Shown piece by piece: positions 8,408 through 21,926 of a DNA stretch of 64,000 nucleotides. The stretch comes from Cellulomonas marina (GTDB lineage: Bacteria; Actinomycetota; Actinomycetes; Actinomycetales; Cellulomonadaceae), in NCBI RefSeq assembly GCF_900111925.1, contig NZ_FOKA01000002.1:273877-337876 (forward strand), given 5' to 3'. Each line of letters starts with the position of its first letter. Within the stretch, counting starts at the first letter, position 1. A program made the position numbers and the translations under genes. The notes under the pieces were generated by a model. The model saw only the letters and a program-made list of their open reading frames with translations, was not told where the DNA came from and searched no databases.

Positions 8408-9015
8408 CGCGGGCCGTCGTCGCGGTCGCGCTGCTGCTGCTCGCGCTGCTCGCGCTCCGGATGATGCGTGCCGGGTGGAAGGCGCGGGCCGCCCGCACCG
8501 CCGCGCTCGGCATCGACCCCGTGGCCCCGCCGGCGGACCTCGGCGCGGTCCGGGTCCCGCCGGTGCCGGCCGTCTACGTCTCCACGACCCGGGCCGAGGA
8601 GTGGCTCGAGCGCGTCGTGGCGCACGGCCTCGGCGTGCGCAGCCCCGCCGAGGTGTCCGTGCACGACGCGGGCGTCCTCGTCGAGCGCCGGGGCGCCCCG
8701 GACCTCTTCCTGCCGCGCGGCCGCCTCACCGCCGTCGGGGCCGGGCCCGCGATCGCCGGCAAGGCGGTCGGCGGCGACGGGCTGCTCCTGCTCGACTGGC
8801 GGGGCGACGACACCGGCGTGGCGCCCCTGCTGCGGTCCGGCCTGCGGCTGCGACGACGGGCCGACCAGTCCACGGTCGTCGCCGCGGTCGAGGCGCTGCT
8901 GGCGCCCTCGACGGCGGACCCGGCCACCTCGACCGCCGCCCCGCCGGCACCACCCACCGACCCCACCCGCGCGGCCCCGCCCGCGCCGGACGACCACCGG
9001 GAGGACCCCCGATGA
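8404..9015 (+). CDS. Membrane-anchored PH-like protein within the pyr operon
   Basis: A 203-aa protein with one N-terminal transmembrane segment ([17 protein letters not shown]), then a beta-rich domain ([51 protein letters not shown]) that resembles bacterial PH-like domains, and a Pro/Ala/Thr-rich tail. Proteins of this architecture recur between pyrC and carA in actinobacteria. It overlaps both neighbours by 4 nt, so it is an integral part of the operon. No enzyme motif is seen and no function in pyrimidine synthesis is established. Confidence 0.7.
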   Translation: MTRAVVAVALLLLALLALRMMRAGWKARAARTAALGIDPVAPPADLGAVRVPPVPAVYVSTTRAEEWLERVVAHGLGVRSPAEVSVHDAGVLVERRGAPDLFLPRGRLTAVGAGPAIAGKAVGGDGLLLLDWRGDDTGVAPLLRSGLRLRRRADQSTVVAAVEALLAPSTADPATSTAAPPAPPTDPTRAAPPAPDDHREDPR

Positions 9016-10261
9016 CCGACGCGCTGCTCGTCCTCGAGGACGGCCGCACCTTCCGCGGCGACGCCTACGGCGCCACCGGCGCGACCGTGGGGGAGATCGT
9101 CTTCAACACCGGCATGACGGGCTACCAGGAGACGCTGACCGACCCCTCGTACCACCGGCAGATCGTCGTCATGACGGCGCCGCACGTCGGCAACACGGGC
9201 GTGAACGACGAGGACCCCGAGTCGGGCCGCATCTGGGTGGCCGGGTACGTCGTGCGCGACCCCACCCGCCGCCCCTCGAGCTGGCGCTCGCGCCGCACGC
9301 TGGACGCGGAGCTGGCGGGCCAGGGCGTCGTCGGGATCAGCGGCATCGACACCCGCGCGCTCACCCGGCACCTGCGCGAGCGCGGGGTCATGCGCGCGGG
9401 CGTGTTCTCCGGCGAGGCACTCGTCGCGCCCGACGGCGGGCGGGTCGAGGCGAGCGAGCTGCTGGCCCGGGTGCTGGCCGCGCCGGCGATGGCCGGGGCC
9501 GACCTCGCGGCGGAGGTCAGCACGCAGGGCGCGTACGTGGTGGAACCCCTGGGCGCGGACGGCGGACCGGCCGACGAGCCCGTCGCGACCGTGGCGGCCC
9601 TCGACCTGGGCATCAAGTCGATGACCCCGCACCGCCTGGCCGAGCGGGGCGTCCGGGTGCACGTGCTGCCGGCGACCTCCTCCCTCGAGGACGTCCTCGC
9701 GGTCGCGCCCGACGGCGTCTTCTTCTCCAACGGCCCGGGGGACCCGAGCGCCGCGGTGCACGAGGTCGAGGTCCTGCGCGGGGTCCTCGACCGCCGCATC
9801 CCGTTCTTCGGCATCTGCTACGGCAACCAGCTCTTCGGGCGCGCGCTCGGCTTCGGCACCTACAAGCTGGGCTACGGGCACCGCGGCGTGAACCAGCCCG
9901 TCATGGACCGCACCACCGGCAAGGTGGAGATCACCGCGCACAACCACGGCTTCGCGGTCGACGCGCCCCTCGACGCCGAGACCCTCGCCCCGCACGGCGA
10001 CGGGCGCTACGGGCGGGTCCGCGTCAGCCACGTCGACCTCAACGACGACGTCGTCGAGGGGCTCGAGGCGCTCGACCTGCCGGCCTTCTCGGTGCAGTAC
10101 CACCCGGAGGCGGCGGCGGGCCCGCACGACGCGGCCTACCTGTTCGACCGCTTCGTCGACCTCATGGCGCGCGCCCGCGCCGGTGGAGGCCCGACCGGCG
10201 ACGAGGTCGCCCACCACCCCCGCCCCGACGCCCCCACCGCCGACACGAAGGGTGACGCCTG

Positions 10262-10262
<1 letters not shown>
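9012..10262 (+). CDS. carA: Carbamoyl-phosphate synthase small (glutaminase) subunit
   Basis: CarA releases ammonia from glutamine and channels it to CarB. The N-terminal domain starts [16 protein letters not shown] with [21 protein letters not shown]. The class I glutaminase domain has [16 protein letters not shown] with the nucleophile Cys, AHNHGFAV, and the catalytic His/Glu in [14 protein letters not shown]. The 416 residues include a short C-terminal extension. Start is ATG in an ATGA overlap with the PH-like gene; the stop shares one base with the carB ATG. Confidence 0.96.
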
Positions 10263-13659
<3,397 letters not shown>

Positions 13660-13663
<4 letters not shown>

Positions 13664-14580
13664 CCCCGACGCGCCCGCGCTTCGGCGCCCGCCTCGCGGC
13701 GGCGATGTCGGCGCACGGGCCGCTGTGCGTCGGCATCGACCCGCACCCCGCGCTGCTGGCGGCGTGGGGGCTGCCCGACGACGCCGACGGCCTGCGGCGG
13801 TTCGCGCTGACGACGCTCGAGGCCGTCGCGGGCCGGGTCGCGGCGGTCAAGCCGCAGTCGGCGCTGTTCGAGCGGCACGGCTCGCGGGGCGTGGCGGTGC
13901 TCGAGGAGGTCGTCGCGGCCGGCCGCGGCACGGGCACGCTCGTCGTCGTGGACGCCAAGCGCGGGGACATCGGCTCCACGATGGCGGCGTACGCGGACGC
14001 GTACCTGCGGGACGGGTCGCCGCTGGCCGGCGACGCGCTCACCGTCTCCCCGTTCCTCGGCGTCGGGTCGCTGGCGCCGGCGGTGGAGGCGGCGGCCGCG
14101 ACGGGGCGGGGGCTGTTCGTCCTCGCCCTCACGTCGAACCCGGAGGGCGCCTCCGTGCAGCACGCCGTCGCACCCGACGGGCGCAGCGTCGCTGCGGGGG
14201 TGGCGGCGTACGCGGCCACCCGGAACGCCGCCGAGCTCGCCGCGGCGACGGCCGACGACGGGCGCGCCGGCGCGCCGCGGGTGGACGGTCGGGACGGCGT
14301 CGTCGCGCTCGGGTCCGTGGGGCTCGTCGTGGGCGCGACGGTCGGCGACGCGGCGGCCCGGACCGGCGTCGACCTCGCCGCGGTGCGGGGGCCGCTCCTC
14401 GCCCCGGGCGTCGGGGCGCAGGGCGCCGGTCCGGCCGAGCTGGCGGCGGTGTTCGCGGGTGCCCGCGGGGCCGTGCTGGCCTCGTCGTCGCGGGGGGTGC
14501 TGGCCGCGGGCCCGGCGGTGCCGGCGCTGCGGGAGGCCGCCGCGCGGGCCGCGGGGGAGGCGGCAGCCGCGCTGGCCTAG
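13660..14580 (+). CDS. pyrF: Orotidine 5'-phosphate decarboxylase (long actinobacterial type)
   Basis: PyrF decarboxylates OMP to UMP, the last step of the pathway. The 306-aa protein belongs to the longer mycobacterial-type family: [32 protein letters not shown], and [22 protein letters not shown] with the catalytic Asp-Lys-Asp cluster. C-terminal phosphate-binding [12 protein letters not shown] follows. The GTG start overlaps carB by 4 nt. A strong hairpin follows 9 nt after the stop, so this is the end of the pyr operon. Confidence 0.93.
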
Positions 14581-14588
14581 GCGGCACG

Positions 14589-14620
14589 CGGTGGGCCCGT
14601 CGGGGGACGGGCACCCACCG
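14589..14620 (+). terminator. Hairpin closing the pyr operon
   Basis: CGGTGGG + CCCGTC pairs with GACGGG + CCCACCG around a 4-nt G loop, with only a 2-nt bulge. The 13-bp stem lies 9 nt after the pyrF stop. There is no U-tract, as is common in GC-rich actinobacteria. Confidence 0.7.
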
Positions 14621-14746
14621 TCCGGGTGGTGCATGCGCCATGACCTGCGGTTGCGTTGTGCTGGGCAGTCCGGATCGCTACGTTCGTCCCACACGACCCG
14701 CAGCACCCCCGCGGATCGCCGGCCCGACGACGAGAAGGTGACGCGA

Positions 14747-15058
14747 GTGGCTCTCCCTCCGCTGACTCCCGAGCAGCGCGCCGATGCGCTGAAGAAGGCT
14801 GCCGCCGCCCGGCAGCAGCGAGCCGAGGTCAAGAACCGGCTGAAGTACTCCCAGGGCGCCCTCTCCGAGGTCATCGCCCAGGGGCAGCAGGACGAGACGA
14901 TCGGCAAGATCAAGGTCCTCGCGCTCCTCGAGTCCCTGCCGGGTGTCGGCAAGGTCAAGGCGCGTGCGATCATCTCCGAGATCGGCATCTCCGAGACCCG
15001 GCGCGTCCGCGGCCTCGGCCCGCACCAGGTGAAGGCGCTCGTCGACCGCTTCGGCTGA
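14747..15058 (+). CDS. mihF: Integration host factor, actinobacterial type
   Basis: A 103-aa nucleoid protein of the mIHF/sIHF family. Its helix-two-turns-helix domain ([42 protein letters not shown]) binds and bends DNA. The N-terminus [19 protein letters not shown] matches the conserved start, so GTG at 14747 is chosen over GTG at 14738. GAGAAGG (14732-14738) is its ribosome binding site. It sits just before gmk and rpoZ, the usual actinobacterial order. Confidence 0.96.
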   Translation: MALPPLTPEQRADALKKAAAARQQRAEVKNRLKYSQGALSEVIAQGQQDETIGKIKVLALLESLPGVGKVKARAIISEIGISETRRVRGLGPHQVKALVDRFG

Positions 15059-15097
15059 CGGAGGGCCGGCGCCCCGGCGCCACCCGACCGGGCACGC

Positions 15098-15133
15098 GGC
15101 GGGGCGGTCGGCACCGGTGCCGACCGCCCCGCC
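15098..15133. terminator. Perfect 36-bp palindrome between mihF and gmk
   Basis: An 18-bp arm (GGCGGGGCGGTCGGCACC) is followed directly by its exact complement. It starts 40 nt after the mihF stop and ends 37 nt before gmk. As RNA it would be a very stable hairpin without a U-tail. It could terminate mihF transcription or attenuate entry into gmk-rpoZ. The complete symmetry also allows a protein-binding or cruciform role. Confidence 0.6.
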
Positions 15134-15169
15134 GGTCCGTCCGGCCACGACCCCGAGAGGCAGCACAGC

Positions 15170-15796
15170 GTGCACAGCGACACCCCGGCCCCGACGACGA
15201 CGGCCGGGGAGACGGGCGCCGGCGGTCCCGCCCGCCTCACCGTGCTGGCCGGCCCGACCGCCGTCGGCAAGGGCACGGTCTCGGCCGACGTGCGCGAGCG
15301 CTACCCCGACGTGTGGCTCTCGGTCTCCGCGACGACGCGGCAGCCGCGTCCGGGTGAGGTCGACGGCGTGCACTACCACTTCGTCGGGCCCGAGCGGTTC
15401 GACGACATGGTCGCCGCGGGGGAGCTCCTCGAGTGGGCGGTCGTGCACGGGCGCAACCGGTACGGCACGCCCCGCCGGGCCGTCGAGGAGCAGCTCGCGG
15501 CCGGGCGGCCCGCGCTCCTCGAGATCGACCTGCAGGGCGCGCGCCAGGTCCGGGCGACGATGCCGGGCGCGCGCTTCGTGTTCCTCGCCCCGCCGTCGTG
15601 GGAGGAGCTCGAGCGACGCCTCGTCGGACGCGGGACGGAGGGTCCCGAGGAGCGCGAGCGCCGGCTGGCGACGGCCCGGGTGGAGCTCGCCGCGGAGCCC
15701 GAGTTCGACGTCGTCATCGTCAACGACGACGTGCACCGCGCGACCGACGAGCTCGTGCGGGTCATGGGCATCGAGCCGGCGCCGGCCGACCGGTAG
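15170..15796 (+). CDS. gmk: Guanylate kinase
   Basis: Gmk phosphorylates GMP to GDP. The 208-aa protein has the P-loop [16 protein letters not shown] (residues ~24-40), [21 protein letters not shown] (GMP binding), [18 protein letters not shown] and [14 protein letters not shown] short Thr/Pro/Gly-rich N-terminal extension precedes the core. The GTG start at 15170 follows a weak GAGAGG site. It is followed by rpoZ, which has its own -10 box at the very end of gmk. Confidence 0.95.
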   Translation: MHSDTPAPTTTAGETGAGGPARLTVLAGPTAVGKGTVSADVRERYPDVWLSVSATTRQPRPGEVDGVHYHFVGPERFDDMVAAGELLEWAVVHGRNRYGTPRRAVEEQLAAGRPALLEIDLQGARQVRATMPGARFVFLAPPSWEELERRLVGRGTEGPEERERRLATARVELAAEPEFDVVIVNDDVHRATDELVRVMGIEPAPADR

Positions 15797-15799
15797 GAT
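15794..15799 (+). promoter_or_regulatory. Candidate -10 box of rpoZ
   Basis: TAGGAT overlaps the gmk stop codon and lies 37 nt before the rpoZ GTG. It matches the TAGNNT pattern seen before other genes of the window. Confidence 0.5.
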
Positions 15800-15836
15800 C
15801 AGCGGGAACCCCTCCGTCGATCACCGGGAGACCACC

Positions 15837-16136
15837 GTGTCCGGAACCGTCGCCGCCCCCACGGGCATCACCGACCCCCCCATCGACCGCCTGCTCGAGC
15901 GTGCGGACTCCAAGTACGCCCTCGTCCTGTACGCGGCCCAGCGCGCGCGGCAGATCAACGCCTACTACGCCCAGCTCAACGAGGGCCTGCTGGAGTACGT
16001 CGGCCCGCTCGTCGACGTGCGTCCCCAGGAGAAGCCGCTGTCCATCGCCATGCGCGAGATCGACGGCGGCCTGCTGAGCATCGAGCCCACCGAGGGCACC
16101 CCCGTGGAGCCGGCCCCGGAGCAGGACCGGTTCTGA
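15837..16136 (+). CDS. rpoZ: DNA-directed RNA polymerase omega subunit
   Basis: The 99-aa omega subunit helps assemble and stabilise RNA polymerase by clamping beta'. Typical segments are [40 protein letters not shown] and [14 protein letters not shown]. The GTG start at 15837 is the first of the conserved actinobacterial N-terminus. The order gmk-rpoZ-coaBC-metK-priA is the standard actinobacterial arrangement. Confidence 0.95.
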   Translation: MSGTVAAPTGITDPPIDRLLERADSKYALVLYAAQRARQINAYYAQLNEGLLEYVGPLVDVRPQEKPLSIAMREIDGGLLSIEPTEGTPVEPAPEQDRF

Positions 16137-16185
16137 CGCGACGCCGACGCAGGTCGAGGAGCAGGGAGAGGGGTCCGGGGCGCCC

Positions 16186-17403
16186 GTGCACGTCGTCCTC
16201 GGCGTCGGCGGCGGCATCGCCGCCTACAAGGCCGTCCTGCTGCTGCGCCTCCTGAAGGAGGCGGGCCACGACGTCCGCGTCGTGCCCACCCGCACGGCGC
16301 TGGAGTTCGTCGGGCGGCCGACGTGGGAGGCGTTGTCCGGCCGGCCCGTGACGGCCGACCTCCTCGACGACGTCGACCAGGTGGCGCACGTGGCGGTCGG
16401 CCGCGACGCGGAGCTCGTCGTCGTGGCGCCGGCGACGGCCGACCTGCTCTCCCGCGCCGCCACCGGCCGCGCGGACGACCTGCTCACCGCGACGCTGCTC
16501 GTCGCGCGGTGCCCGGTGCTCCTCGCCCCGGCCATGCACACGGAGATGTGGGAGCACCCCTCGGTCGTCGCCAACGTGGCCACCCTGCGGGCCCGCGGCG
16601 TGCACGTCCTCGATCCCGCCTCCGGGCGGCTGACGGGCGCCGACACCGGTCCGGGCCGTCTGCCGGAGCCCGCTGACATCGCGGCGGCTGCCCTGGCACT
16701 CGTCGCGCCGCCGGACCTCGCCGGCCGGCACGTCGTCGTGTCCGCGGGCGGCACGCGGGAGCCCGTCGACCCCGTGCGCTTCCTCGGCAACCGGTCGTCG
16801 GGCAAGCAGGGCGTCGCCCTGGCGCGCCGGGCGGCCGCCCGCGGCGCGCGCGTCACGCTCGTGGCGGCGCACCTGCAGGTCGCGCCGCCGACGGGCGTGG
16901 AGGTCGTGCCCGTCGGGACGGCGGAGGAGCTGCGCGCGGCCGTGCGTTCCGCCGCGGCGGACGCGGACGCCGTCGTCATGGCGGCCGCGGTCGCCGACTT
17001 CCGGCCCGTCGCGCCCGCCGCGGCGAAGATCAAGAAGGACCCGGCGGCGACCGCGGCCCCGGTCATCCCCCTCGAGCAGACCGTCGACGTCCTCGCCGAG
17101 CTCGTCACCGACCCGCCGCGGCCGGGGCAGCGCGTGGTCGGCTTCGCGGCGGAGACCGGCGACGAGCGCGGGTCCGTCCTCGAGCACGGCCGGGCGAAGG
17201 CCCGCCGCAAGGGGGCCGACCTCCTGGTGCTCAACGCCGTCGGCGCCGGCGTCGGGTTCGGCACCGACGACAACGCCGTCACGCTCCTGGACCGGGCGGG
17301 CGAGGTGGTGGGCACGGCCGCGGGCAGCAAGGACGCCGTGGCCGACGCCGTGTGGGACGCGGTCGTCCCGCTGCTGCGCGAGGGGCCCGCCGCCCGCGGC
17401 TAG
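16186..17403 (+). CDS. coaBC: Phosphopantothenoylcysteine decarboxylase / phosphopantothenate-cysteine ligase
   Basis: Bifunctional coenzyme A enzyme of 405 aa that joins cysteine to 4'-phosphopantothenate (CoaB) and decarboxylates the product (CoaC). The N-terminal flavin domain has [40 protein letters not shown] and [13 protein letters not shown]. The C-terminal ligase domain starts near residue 180, with [19 protein letters not shown], the dimer motif RSSGKQG and [21 protein letters not shown]. The GTG start at 16186 follows a GGAGAG site. Confidence 0.95.
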   Translation: MHVVLGVGGGIAAYKAVLLLRLLKEAGHDVRVVPTRTALEFVGRPTWEALSGRPVTADLLDDVDQVAHVAVGRDAELVVVAPATADLLSRAATGRADDLLTATLLVARCPVLLAPAMHTEMWEHPSVVANVATLRARGVHVLDPASGRLTGADTGPGRLPEPADIAAAALALVAPPDLAGRHVVVSAGGTREPVDPVRFLGNRSSGKQGVALARRAAARGARVTLVAAHLQVAPPTGVEVVPVGTAEELRAAVRSAAADADAVVMAAAVADFRPVAPAAAKIKKDPAATAAPVIPLEQTVDVLAELVTDPPRPGQRVVGFAAETGDERGSVLEHGRAKARRKGADLLVLNAVGAGVGFGTDDNAVTLLDRAGEVVGTAAGSKDAVADAVWDAVVPLLREGPAARG

Positions 17404-17406
17404 GGT
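17401..17406 (+). promoter_or_regulatory. -10 box of metK, leaderless geometry
   Basis: TAGGGT begins in the coaBC stop codon and ends 7 nt before the metK ATG at 17414, the distance expected if transcription starts at the ATG itself. Confidence 0.5.
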
Positions 17407-17413
17407 GGCCCCC

Positions 17414-18619
17414 ATGCCCGCCGTCACGCGCCTGTTCACCTCGGAGTCCGTCACCGAGGGGCACCCCGACAAGATCTGCGACCAGATCTCGGACGCGATC
17501 CTCGACGCGATGCTCGAGCAGGACCCGGCGGCCCGCGTCGCCGTCGAGACGATGGTGACGACCGGCCTCGTGCACGTCGCCGGCGAGGTCACCACGAGCG
17601 CCTACGTCGAGATCCCGCAGGTGGTCCGCGAGGTCGTCACCGGCATCGGCTACACGTCCTCGGACATCGGCTTCGACGGCAAGAGCTGCGGGGTCTCGGT
17701 CTCCATCGGCCAGCAGTCGCCGGACATCGCGGCGGGCGTGGACAAGGCGATCGAGCTGCGCGAGGACGCCTCCGACGACGACCCGCTCGACCAGCAGGGC
17801 GCCGGCGACCAGGGCCTCATGTTCGGGTTCGCCTGCGACGACACGCCCTCCCTCATGCCCCTGCCGGTCTGGCTCGCGCACCGGCTGTCGGAGCGGCTGG
17901 CGGCGGTGCGCAAGGAGGGCGTCGTGCCCGGCCTGCGCCCCGACGGCAAGACCCAGGTGACCATCGGCTACGAGGGCGACCGTGCGGTCAGCCTCGACAC
18001 GGTCGTCGTGTCGACCCAGCACGAGCCCGGCGTCCGCCTCGACGACGAGCTGCGGCCGGCGGTGCGGGACCTCGTCCTCGCCCCGGTCCTCGAGGCGGCC
18101 GGCCTGGACCTCGACACCGCCGGGCTGCGGCTGCTCGTCAACCCGACCGGGCAGTTCGTCGTCGGCGGGCCGCAGGGCGACGCCGGCCTGACCGGGCGCA
18201 AGATCATCGTCGACACCTACGGCGGGTACGCGCGCCACGGCGGTGGCGCCTTCTCGGGCAAGGACCCCTCGAAGGTGGACCGGTCCGCCGCGTACGCCAT
18301 GCGCTGGGTCGCCAAGAACGTCGTCGCCGCGGGGCTGGCTCGGCGTTGCGAGGTGCAGGTCGCGTACGCCATCGGCAAGGCGCACCCGGTGGGGCTGTAC
18401 GTGGAGACCTTCGGCACGGGCACGGTCCCCGACGAGGTCCTCACCGGCGCCATCCGCGAGGTCTTCGACCTGCGCCCGGCCGCGATCGTCCGGGACCTGG
18501 ACCTGCTGCGCCCCGTCTACCGCCGCACGGCCGCCTACGGCCACTTCGGTCGGGAGCACGCCGACTTCACGTGGGAGCGCACGGACCGGGTCGACGACCT
18601 GCGCGCCGCGGTCGGCTGA
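17414..18619 (+). CDS. metK: S-adenosylmethionine synthetase
   Basis: MetK makes S-adenosylmethionine from methionine and ATP. The 401-aa product starts [20 protein letters not shown], with the catalytic [17 protein letters not shown] motif, [17 protein letters not shown], and [20 protein letters not shown] in the C-terminal third. ATG at 17414 is preferred to GTG at 17405 because a TAGGGT box sits 7 nt upstream, and because AGGGTGG would otherwise serve as ribosome site for the ATG only. It lies between coaBC and priA. priA uses up SAM by-products in no obvious way, so the linkage is positional. Confidence 0.95.
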   Translation: MPAVTRLFTSESVTEGHPDKICDQISDAILDAMLEQDPAARVAVETMVTTGLVHVAGEVTTSAYVEIPQVVREVVTGIGYTSSDIGFDGKSCGVSVSIGQQSPDIAAGVDKAIELREDASDDDPLDQQGAGDQGLMFGFACDDTPSLMPLPVWLAHRLSERLAAVRKEGVVPGLRPDGKTQVTIGYEGDRAVSLDTVVVSTQHEPGVRLDDELRPAVRDLVLAPVLEAAGLDLDTAGLRLLVNPTGQFVVGGPQGDAGLTGRKIIVDTYGGYARHGGGAFSGKDPSKVDRSAAYAMRWVAKNVVAAGLARRCEVQVAYAIGKAHPVGLYVETFGTGTVPDEVLTGAIREVFDLRPAAIVRDLDLLRPVYRRTAAYGHFGREHADFTWERTDRVDDLRAAVG

Positions 18620-18662
18620 CCGTCCGCGCCGGCGTGTCGGCGCCGCGTGGTGGGATCACGCG

Positions 18663-20879
18663 GTGAACCAGCCGGTCCCGGAGCCCGCCACGGCCGAGCG
18701 GCGCACCCCGGCCGGGCAGCCGGCCGTGGTCGAGCAGCCGGCCCTGCCCGGCCTGCCCGCCGCGCGCCGCCGGCGGCGCCCCTCGGCCGGTCCCGTGCCC
18801 GTCGCCGAGGTCCTGCCGGTGGCGCGCGTGGTCGTGGACCTCGCTCCGGCGCACCTCGACCGCGCGTTCGAGTACGCGGTGCCGGCCGCGCTCGACGACG
18901 TCGCCGGCCCTGGCGTGCGCGTGCGCGTGCGGTTCGGCGGGCAGGACGTCGACGGGTTCCTGCTCGAGCGTGTCGGCGAGGCCGAGCACGCGGGGGAGCT
19001 GGCTCCGCTGCGGCGCGTCGTGTCCGCCGAGCCCGTGCTGACGCCGGAGGTGCTGCGCCTGGCCCGGGCGGTCGCCGACCGGTACGCCGGCACGCTCCCG
19101 GACGTTCTCCGGCTGGCCGTCCCGGCGCGGCACGCGCGCACCGAGGGGGAGGTGCCCGACGAGGACGGCCCGACGGCAGACGGACCCGGCGACCCCGCGC
19201 CGACCGCCGGGCCCCTGCCGCCCCTGCCGCCCCTGCCGGCCTGGGAGGCGTACCGCGGCGGGCCCGCGTTCTGCCGTCACGTGCACGCCGGGGGCGCGCC
19301 GCGCGCCGTGTGGACAGCGCTGCCCGGCGGCCCGGGCGAGGACTGGCCCTCGGCCGTCGCGCAGGCCGTCGCCGCGTGCCGGGCGGGTGGCCGCACGGCC
19401 CTCGTCGTCGTCCCCGACGCCCGCGACGTCGACCGCGTGCTGGCCGCGCTCGACCATGAGCGCCCCGACGCCGCGGGCGACGTCGTCCGGCTGGTCGCCG
19501 ACGACGGTCCGGCCGCCCGCTACCGGGCGTTCCTCGCCGCCCGGCGCGGTCGGGCCGGCGTCGTCGTGGGGACGCGGGCGTCGGCGTTCGCGCCGCTGCC
19601 CGACCTGGGCCTCGCCGTCGTGTGGGACGACGGCGACGGCCTGCACGCCGAACCCCGCGCGCCCTACCCGCACGTCCGCGAGGTGCTCGCCCTGCGCAGC
19701 GAGCTCGAGGGCGCCGCCCTGCTCGTCGGGTCGATGGGCCGCAGCGTCGAGGCGCAGGCCCTCGTCGCCGCGGGCTGGGCCCACGAGGTCGCGGCCGACC
19801 GGCCGACCGTCCGCCGCCGCACGCCACGGGTGCAGGCGCTGACGTCCGCCGAGCTGGCCCGGGAAGGGCCTGCCGCCGCCGCTCGCCTGCCGACGCCGGC
19901 CTGGCGCACGCTGCGCGACGCCCTCGCGCGCGGTCCGGTGCTGGTGGGCGTGCCGCGCGCCGGCTACGTCCCGGCCGTCGCGTGCGCCCGCTGCCGCGCG
20001 CTGGCCCGGTGCACGGCCTGCCACGGCCCGCTCGGGCTCGACGGCCCCGACGGCACCCCCGCGTGCCGGTGGTGCGGCCGCCTGGCCACGGACTGGCGCT
20101 GCGGCACGTGCGGGCACGACGTCCTGCGCTCGGTCCGCGTGGGCTCGGAGCGCACCGCGGAGGAGCTCGGCCGGGCGTTCCCCGGCGTGCCCGTGCGCGT
20201 CTCCGGGGCGCGGTCCGCGGGCGGGGTGCTCGCCCGCGTGCCCGACCGGCCGGCCCTCGTCGTCAGCACCCCCGGCGCGGAGCCCGTCGCCGACGGCGGG
20301 TACGCGGCGGCGGTGCTCCTCGACGCGGCCGTGCTCACCTCGTGGCCCGGGCTGCGGTCCGCGGAGGAGGCGGTCCGCCGCTGGCTCTCGGCGGCCGCGC
20401 TGGTCCGGCCGGCGTCGGCCGGCGGGGTCGTGCAGCTCGTGGGCGACGCCGCCGAGCGCCCGACGCAGGCGCTCGTGCGCTGGGACCCGGCCGGTCTGGC
20501 GGCGCGTGAGCTCGACGAGCGCAGCGCCCTCGCGCTGCCCCCGGCCGTGCGGACCGCGCTCGTGGAGGGCTCGCGCGACGCCGTCGCGGCGGTGCTCGCG
20601 CGGCTGGCGCTCCCCGCCTCGGCGGAGGTGCTGGGCCCGGTGCCGGTGACGCCCGCGGAGGACCGGCACCCCGACGTGCGCGCGGGCGGCGCGTCCGCCA
20701 CGGCCGCGGGCGGGCTCCTGGACGACTGGGTCGACGGGTCCGTCCGCGCGCTCGTGCGCGTCCCGCGCGGTGACGGCCCCGCGCTGACGCGGACCGTGGC
20801 CGCGTCGCTCGCCGTGCGCAGCGCCCGGCGCGAGAGCGGCACGGTCCGCGTGCAGGTGGACGCAGCGGAGGTGCTCTGA
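18663..20879 (+). CDS. priA: Primosomal protein N' homologue without helicase motifs
   Basis: A 738-aa PriA-family protein. It has the 3'-DNA-binding N-terminal domain (VARVVVDLAPAHLDRAFEYA, VRVRFGGQDVDGFLLERV) and the zinc-binding cysteine cluster at about residues 440-485 (CARCRALARCTACHG, CRWCGRLATDWRCGTCG). The helicase core is degenerate: no GxGKT Walker A is present, and the DEEH box is replaced by WDDGD. Such inactive-looking PriA proteins are typical of actinobacteria, so replication restart may rely on its DNA-binding scaffold role. A Pro-rich linker with three PPL units precedes the core. The GTG start at 18663 follows the metK stop by 43 nt. Confidence 0.85.
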   Translation: MNQPVPEPATAERRTPAGQPAVVEQPALPGLPAARRRRRPSAGPVPVAEVLPVARVVVDLAPAHLDRAFEYAVPAALDDVAGPGVRVRVRFGGQDVDGFLLERVGEAEHAGELAPLRRVVSAEPVLTPEVLRLARAVADRYAGTLPDVLRLAVPARHARTEGEVPDEDGPTADGPGDPAPTAGPLPPLPPLPAWEAYRGGPAFCRHVHAGGAPRAVWTALPGGPGEDWPSAVAQAVAACRAGGRTALVVVPDARDVDRVLAALDHERPDAAGDVVRLVADDGPAARYRAFLAARRGRAGVVVGTRASAFAPLPDLGLAVVWDDGDGLHAEPRAPYPHVREVLALRSELEGAALLVGSMGRSVEAQALVAAGWAHEVAADRPTVRRRTPRVQALTSAELAREGPAAAARLPTPAWRTLRDALARGPVLVGVPRAGYVPAVACARCRALARCTACHGPLGLDGPDGTPACRWCGRLATDWRCGTCGHDVLRSVRVGSERTAEELGRAFPGVPVRVSGARSAGGVLARVPDRPALVVSTPGAEPVADGGYAAAVLLDAAVLTSWPGLRSAEEAVRRWLSAAALVRPASAGGVVQLVGDAAERPTQALVRWDPAGLAARELDERSALALPPAVRTALVEGSRDAVAAVLARLALPASAEVLGPVPVTPAEDRHPDVRAGGASATAAGGLLDDWVDGSVRALVRVPRGDGPALTRTVAASLAVRSARRESGTVRVQVDAAEVL

Positions 20880-20949
20880 GGCCGGCCGCGCGCACGCACG
20901 GCGCCGCCCGGACCACGCCCCCGCCCGCGGACGCTCCGGCCGCGGCACC

Positions 20950-20955
20950 TAGGAT
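20950..20955 (+). promoter_or_regulatory. -10 box of fmt, leaderless geometry
   Basis: TAGGAT ends 8 nt before the fmt ATG at 20964, and no Shine-Dalgarno sequence lies between. Confidence 0.5.
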
Positions 20956-20963
20956 CGGGTCCC

Positions 20964-21926
20964 ATGCGCCTGCTCTTCGCCGGGACCCCGGAGCCCGCGG
21001 TCCCGTCCCTGCGGGCGCTGCTCGCCTCGCACCACGAGGTGGTGGCGGTGCTCACCCGGCCCGACGCCCCGGCCGGCCGCGGCCGCACCCTGCGGCCCAG
21101 CCCGGTCCGCGAGGTCGCGGACGAGGCGGGCGTGCCCGTGCTGACCCCGCGCCGCCTGCGCGACCCGGGGGTGGCGGAGGAGCTCGCGGCGCTGGCCGTC
21201 GACGCGGCGCCCGTCGTCGCGTACGGCGCCCTCGTCCCGCCGGACCTGCTGGACGTGCCCCGCTACGGCTGGGTCAACCTGCACTTCTCCGTCCTGCCCG
21301 CCTGGCGCGGCGCCGCCCCCGTGCAGCGCGCGGTGCTGGCGGGCGACGAGGTCACCGGCGCGACCACCTTCCGCCTCGACGAGGGGCTCGACACCGGCCC
21401 CGTGCTCGGGACCCTGACGGAGACGGTGCGGCCGCGGGACACCAGTGGCGACCTGCTGGAGCGCCTCGCCGTGGCGGGGGCCGACCTCCTGGTCCGCACC
21501 CTCGACGCCCTCGAGGCCGGCGTGCTCGTCCCGCAGCCCCAGCCGGGCGAGGGCGTCAGCCACGCGCCCAAGCTCGAGGTGGCCGACGCCGCGGTGCGGT
21601 GGGACCGACCCGCCCTCGCGGTGGACCGCCAGGTGCGGGCGTGCACCCCGGCACCCGGCGCGTGGACGGTGCTGCCCGACGGCACCCGGCTCCGTCTCGG
21701 CCCGGTGCGGCCGCGGCCGGAGGTGACCGACCTGGCGCCGGGCGAGCTGCGCTCGGGGCGGCGCGAGGTCCTCGTCGGGACCGCCGCCGGCGCCGTGGAG
21801 CTGGGCACGGTCGCCCCGGCCGGACGTAGGCCCATGGCCGCCGCGGACTGGGCCCGCGGGGCGCGCCTCGGCGCGGACGGCCCCGTCCGGCTCGGTGCCG
21901 GTACGGCCGTCGGGGCCGACGCGTGA
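20964..21926 (+). CDS. fmt: Methionyl-tRNA formyltransferase
   Basis: Fmt formylates initiator Met-tRNA. The 320-aa protein has [20 protein letters not shown], the catalytic region [19 protein letters not shown] with Asn/His, and [20 protein letters not shown], then a C-terminal OB-like tRNA-binding domain ([18 protein letters not shown]). It is 4 nt overlapped with rsmB and carries its own leaderless-type promoter. Confidence 0.95.
   Translation: MRLLFAGTPEPAVPSLRALLASHHEVVAVLTRPDAPAGRGRTLRPSPVREVADEAGVPVLTPRRLRDPGVAEELAALAVDAAPVVAYGALVPPDLLDVPRYGWVNLHFSVLPAWRGAAPVQRAVLAGDEVTGATTFRLDEGLDTGPVLGTLTETVRPRDTSGDLLERLAVAGADLLVRTLDALEAGVLVPQPQPGEGVSHAPKLEVADAAVRWDRPALAVDRQVRACTPAPGAWTVLPDGTRLRLGPVRPRPEVTDLAPGELRSGRREVLVGTAAGAVELGTVAPAGRRPMAAADWARGARLGADGPVRLGAGTAVGADA

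Noticed and set aside
18663..20879. priA taken as a pseudogene because helicase motifs are missing
   Set aside because: Loss of Walker A and DEEH motifs is typical of actinobacterial PriA; the frame is intact and the zinc cluster is kept.
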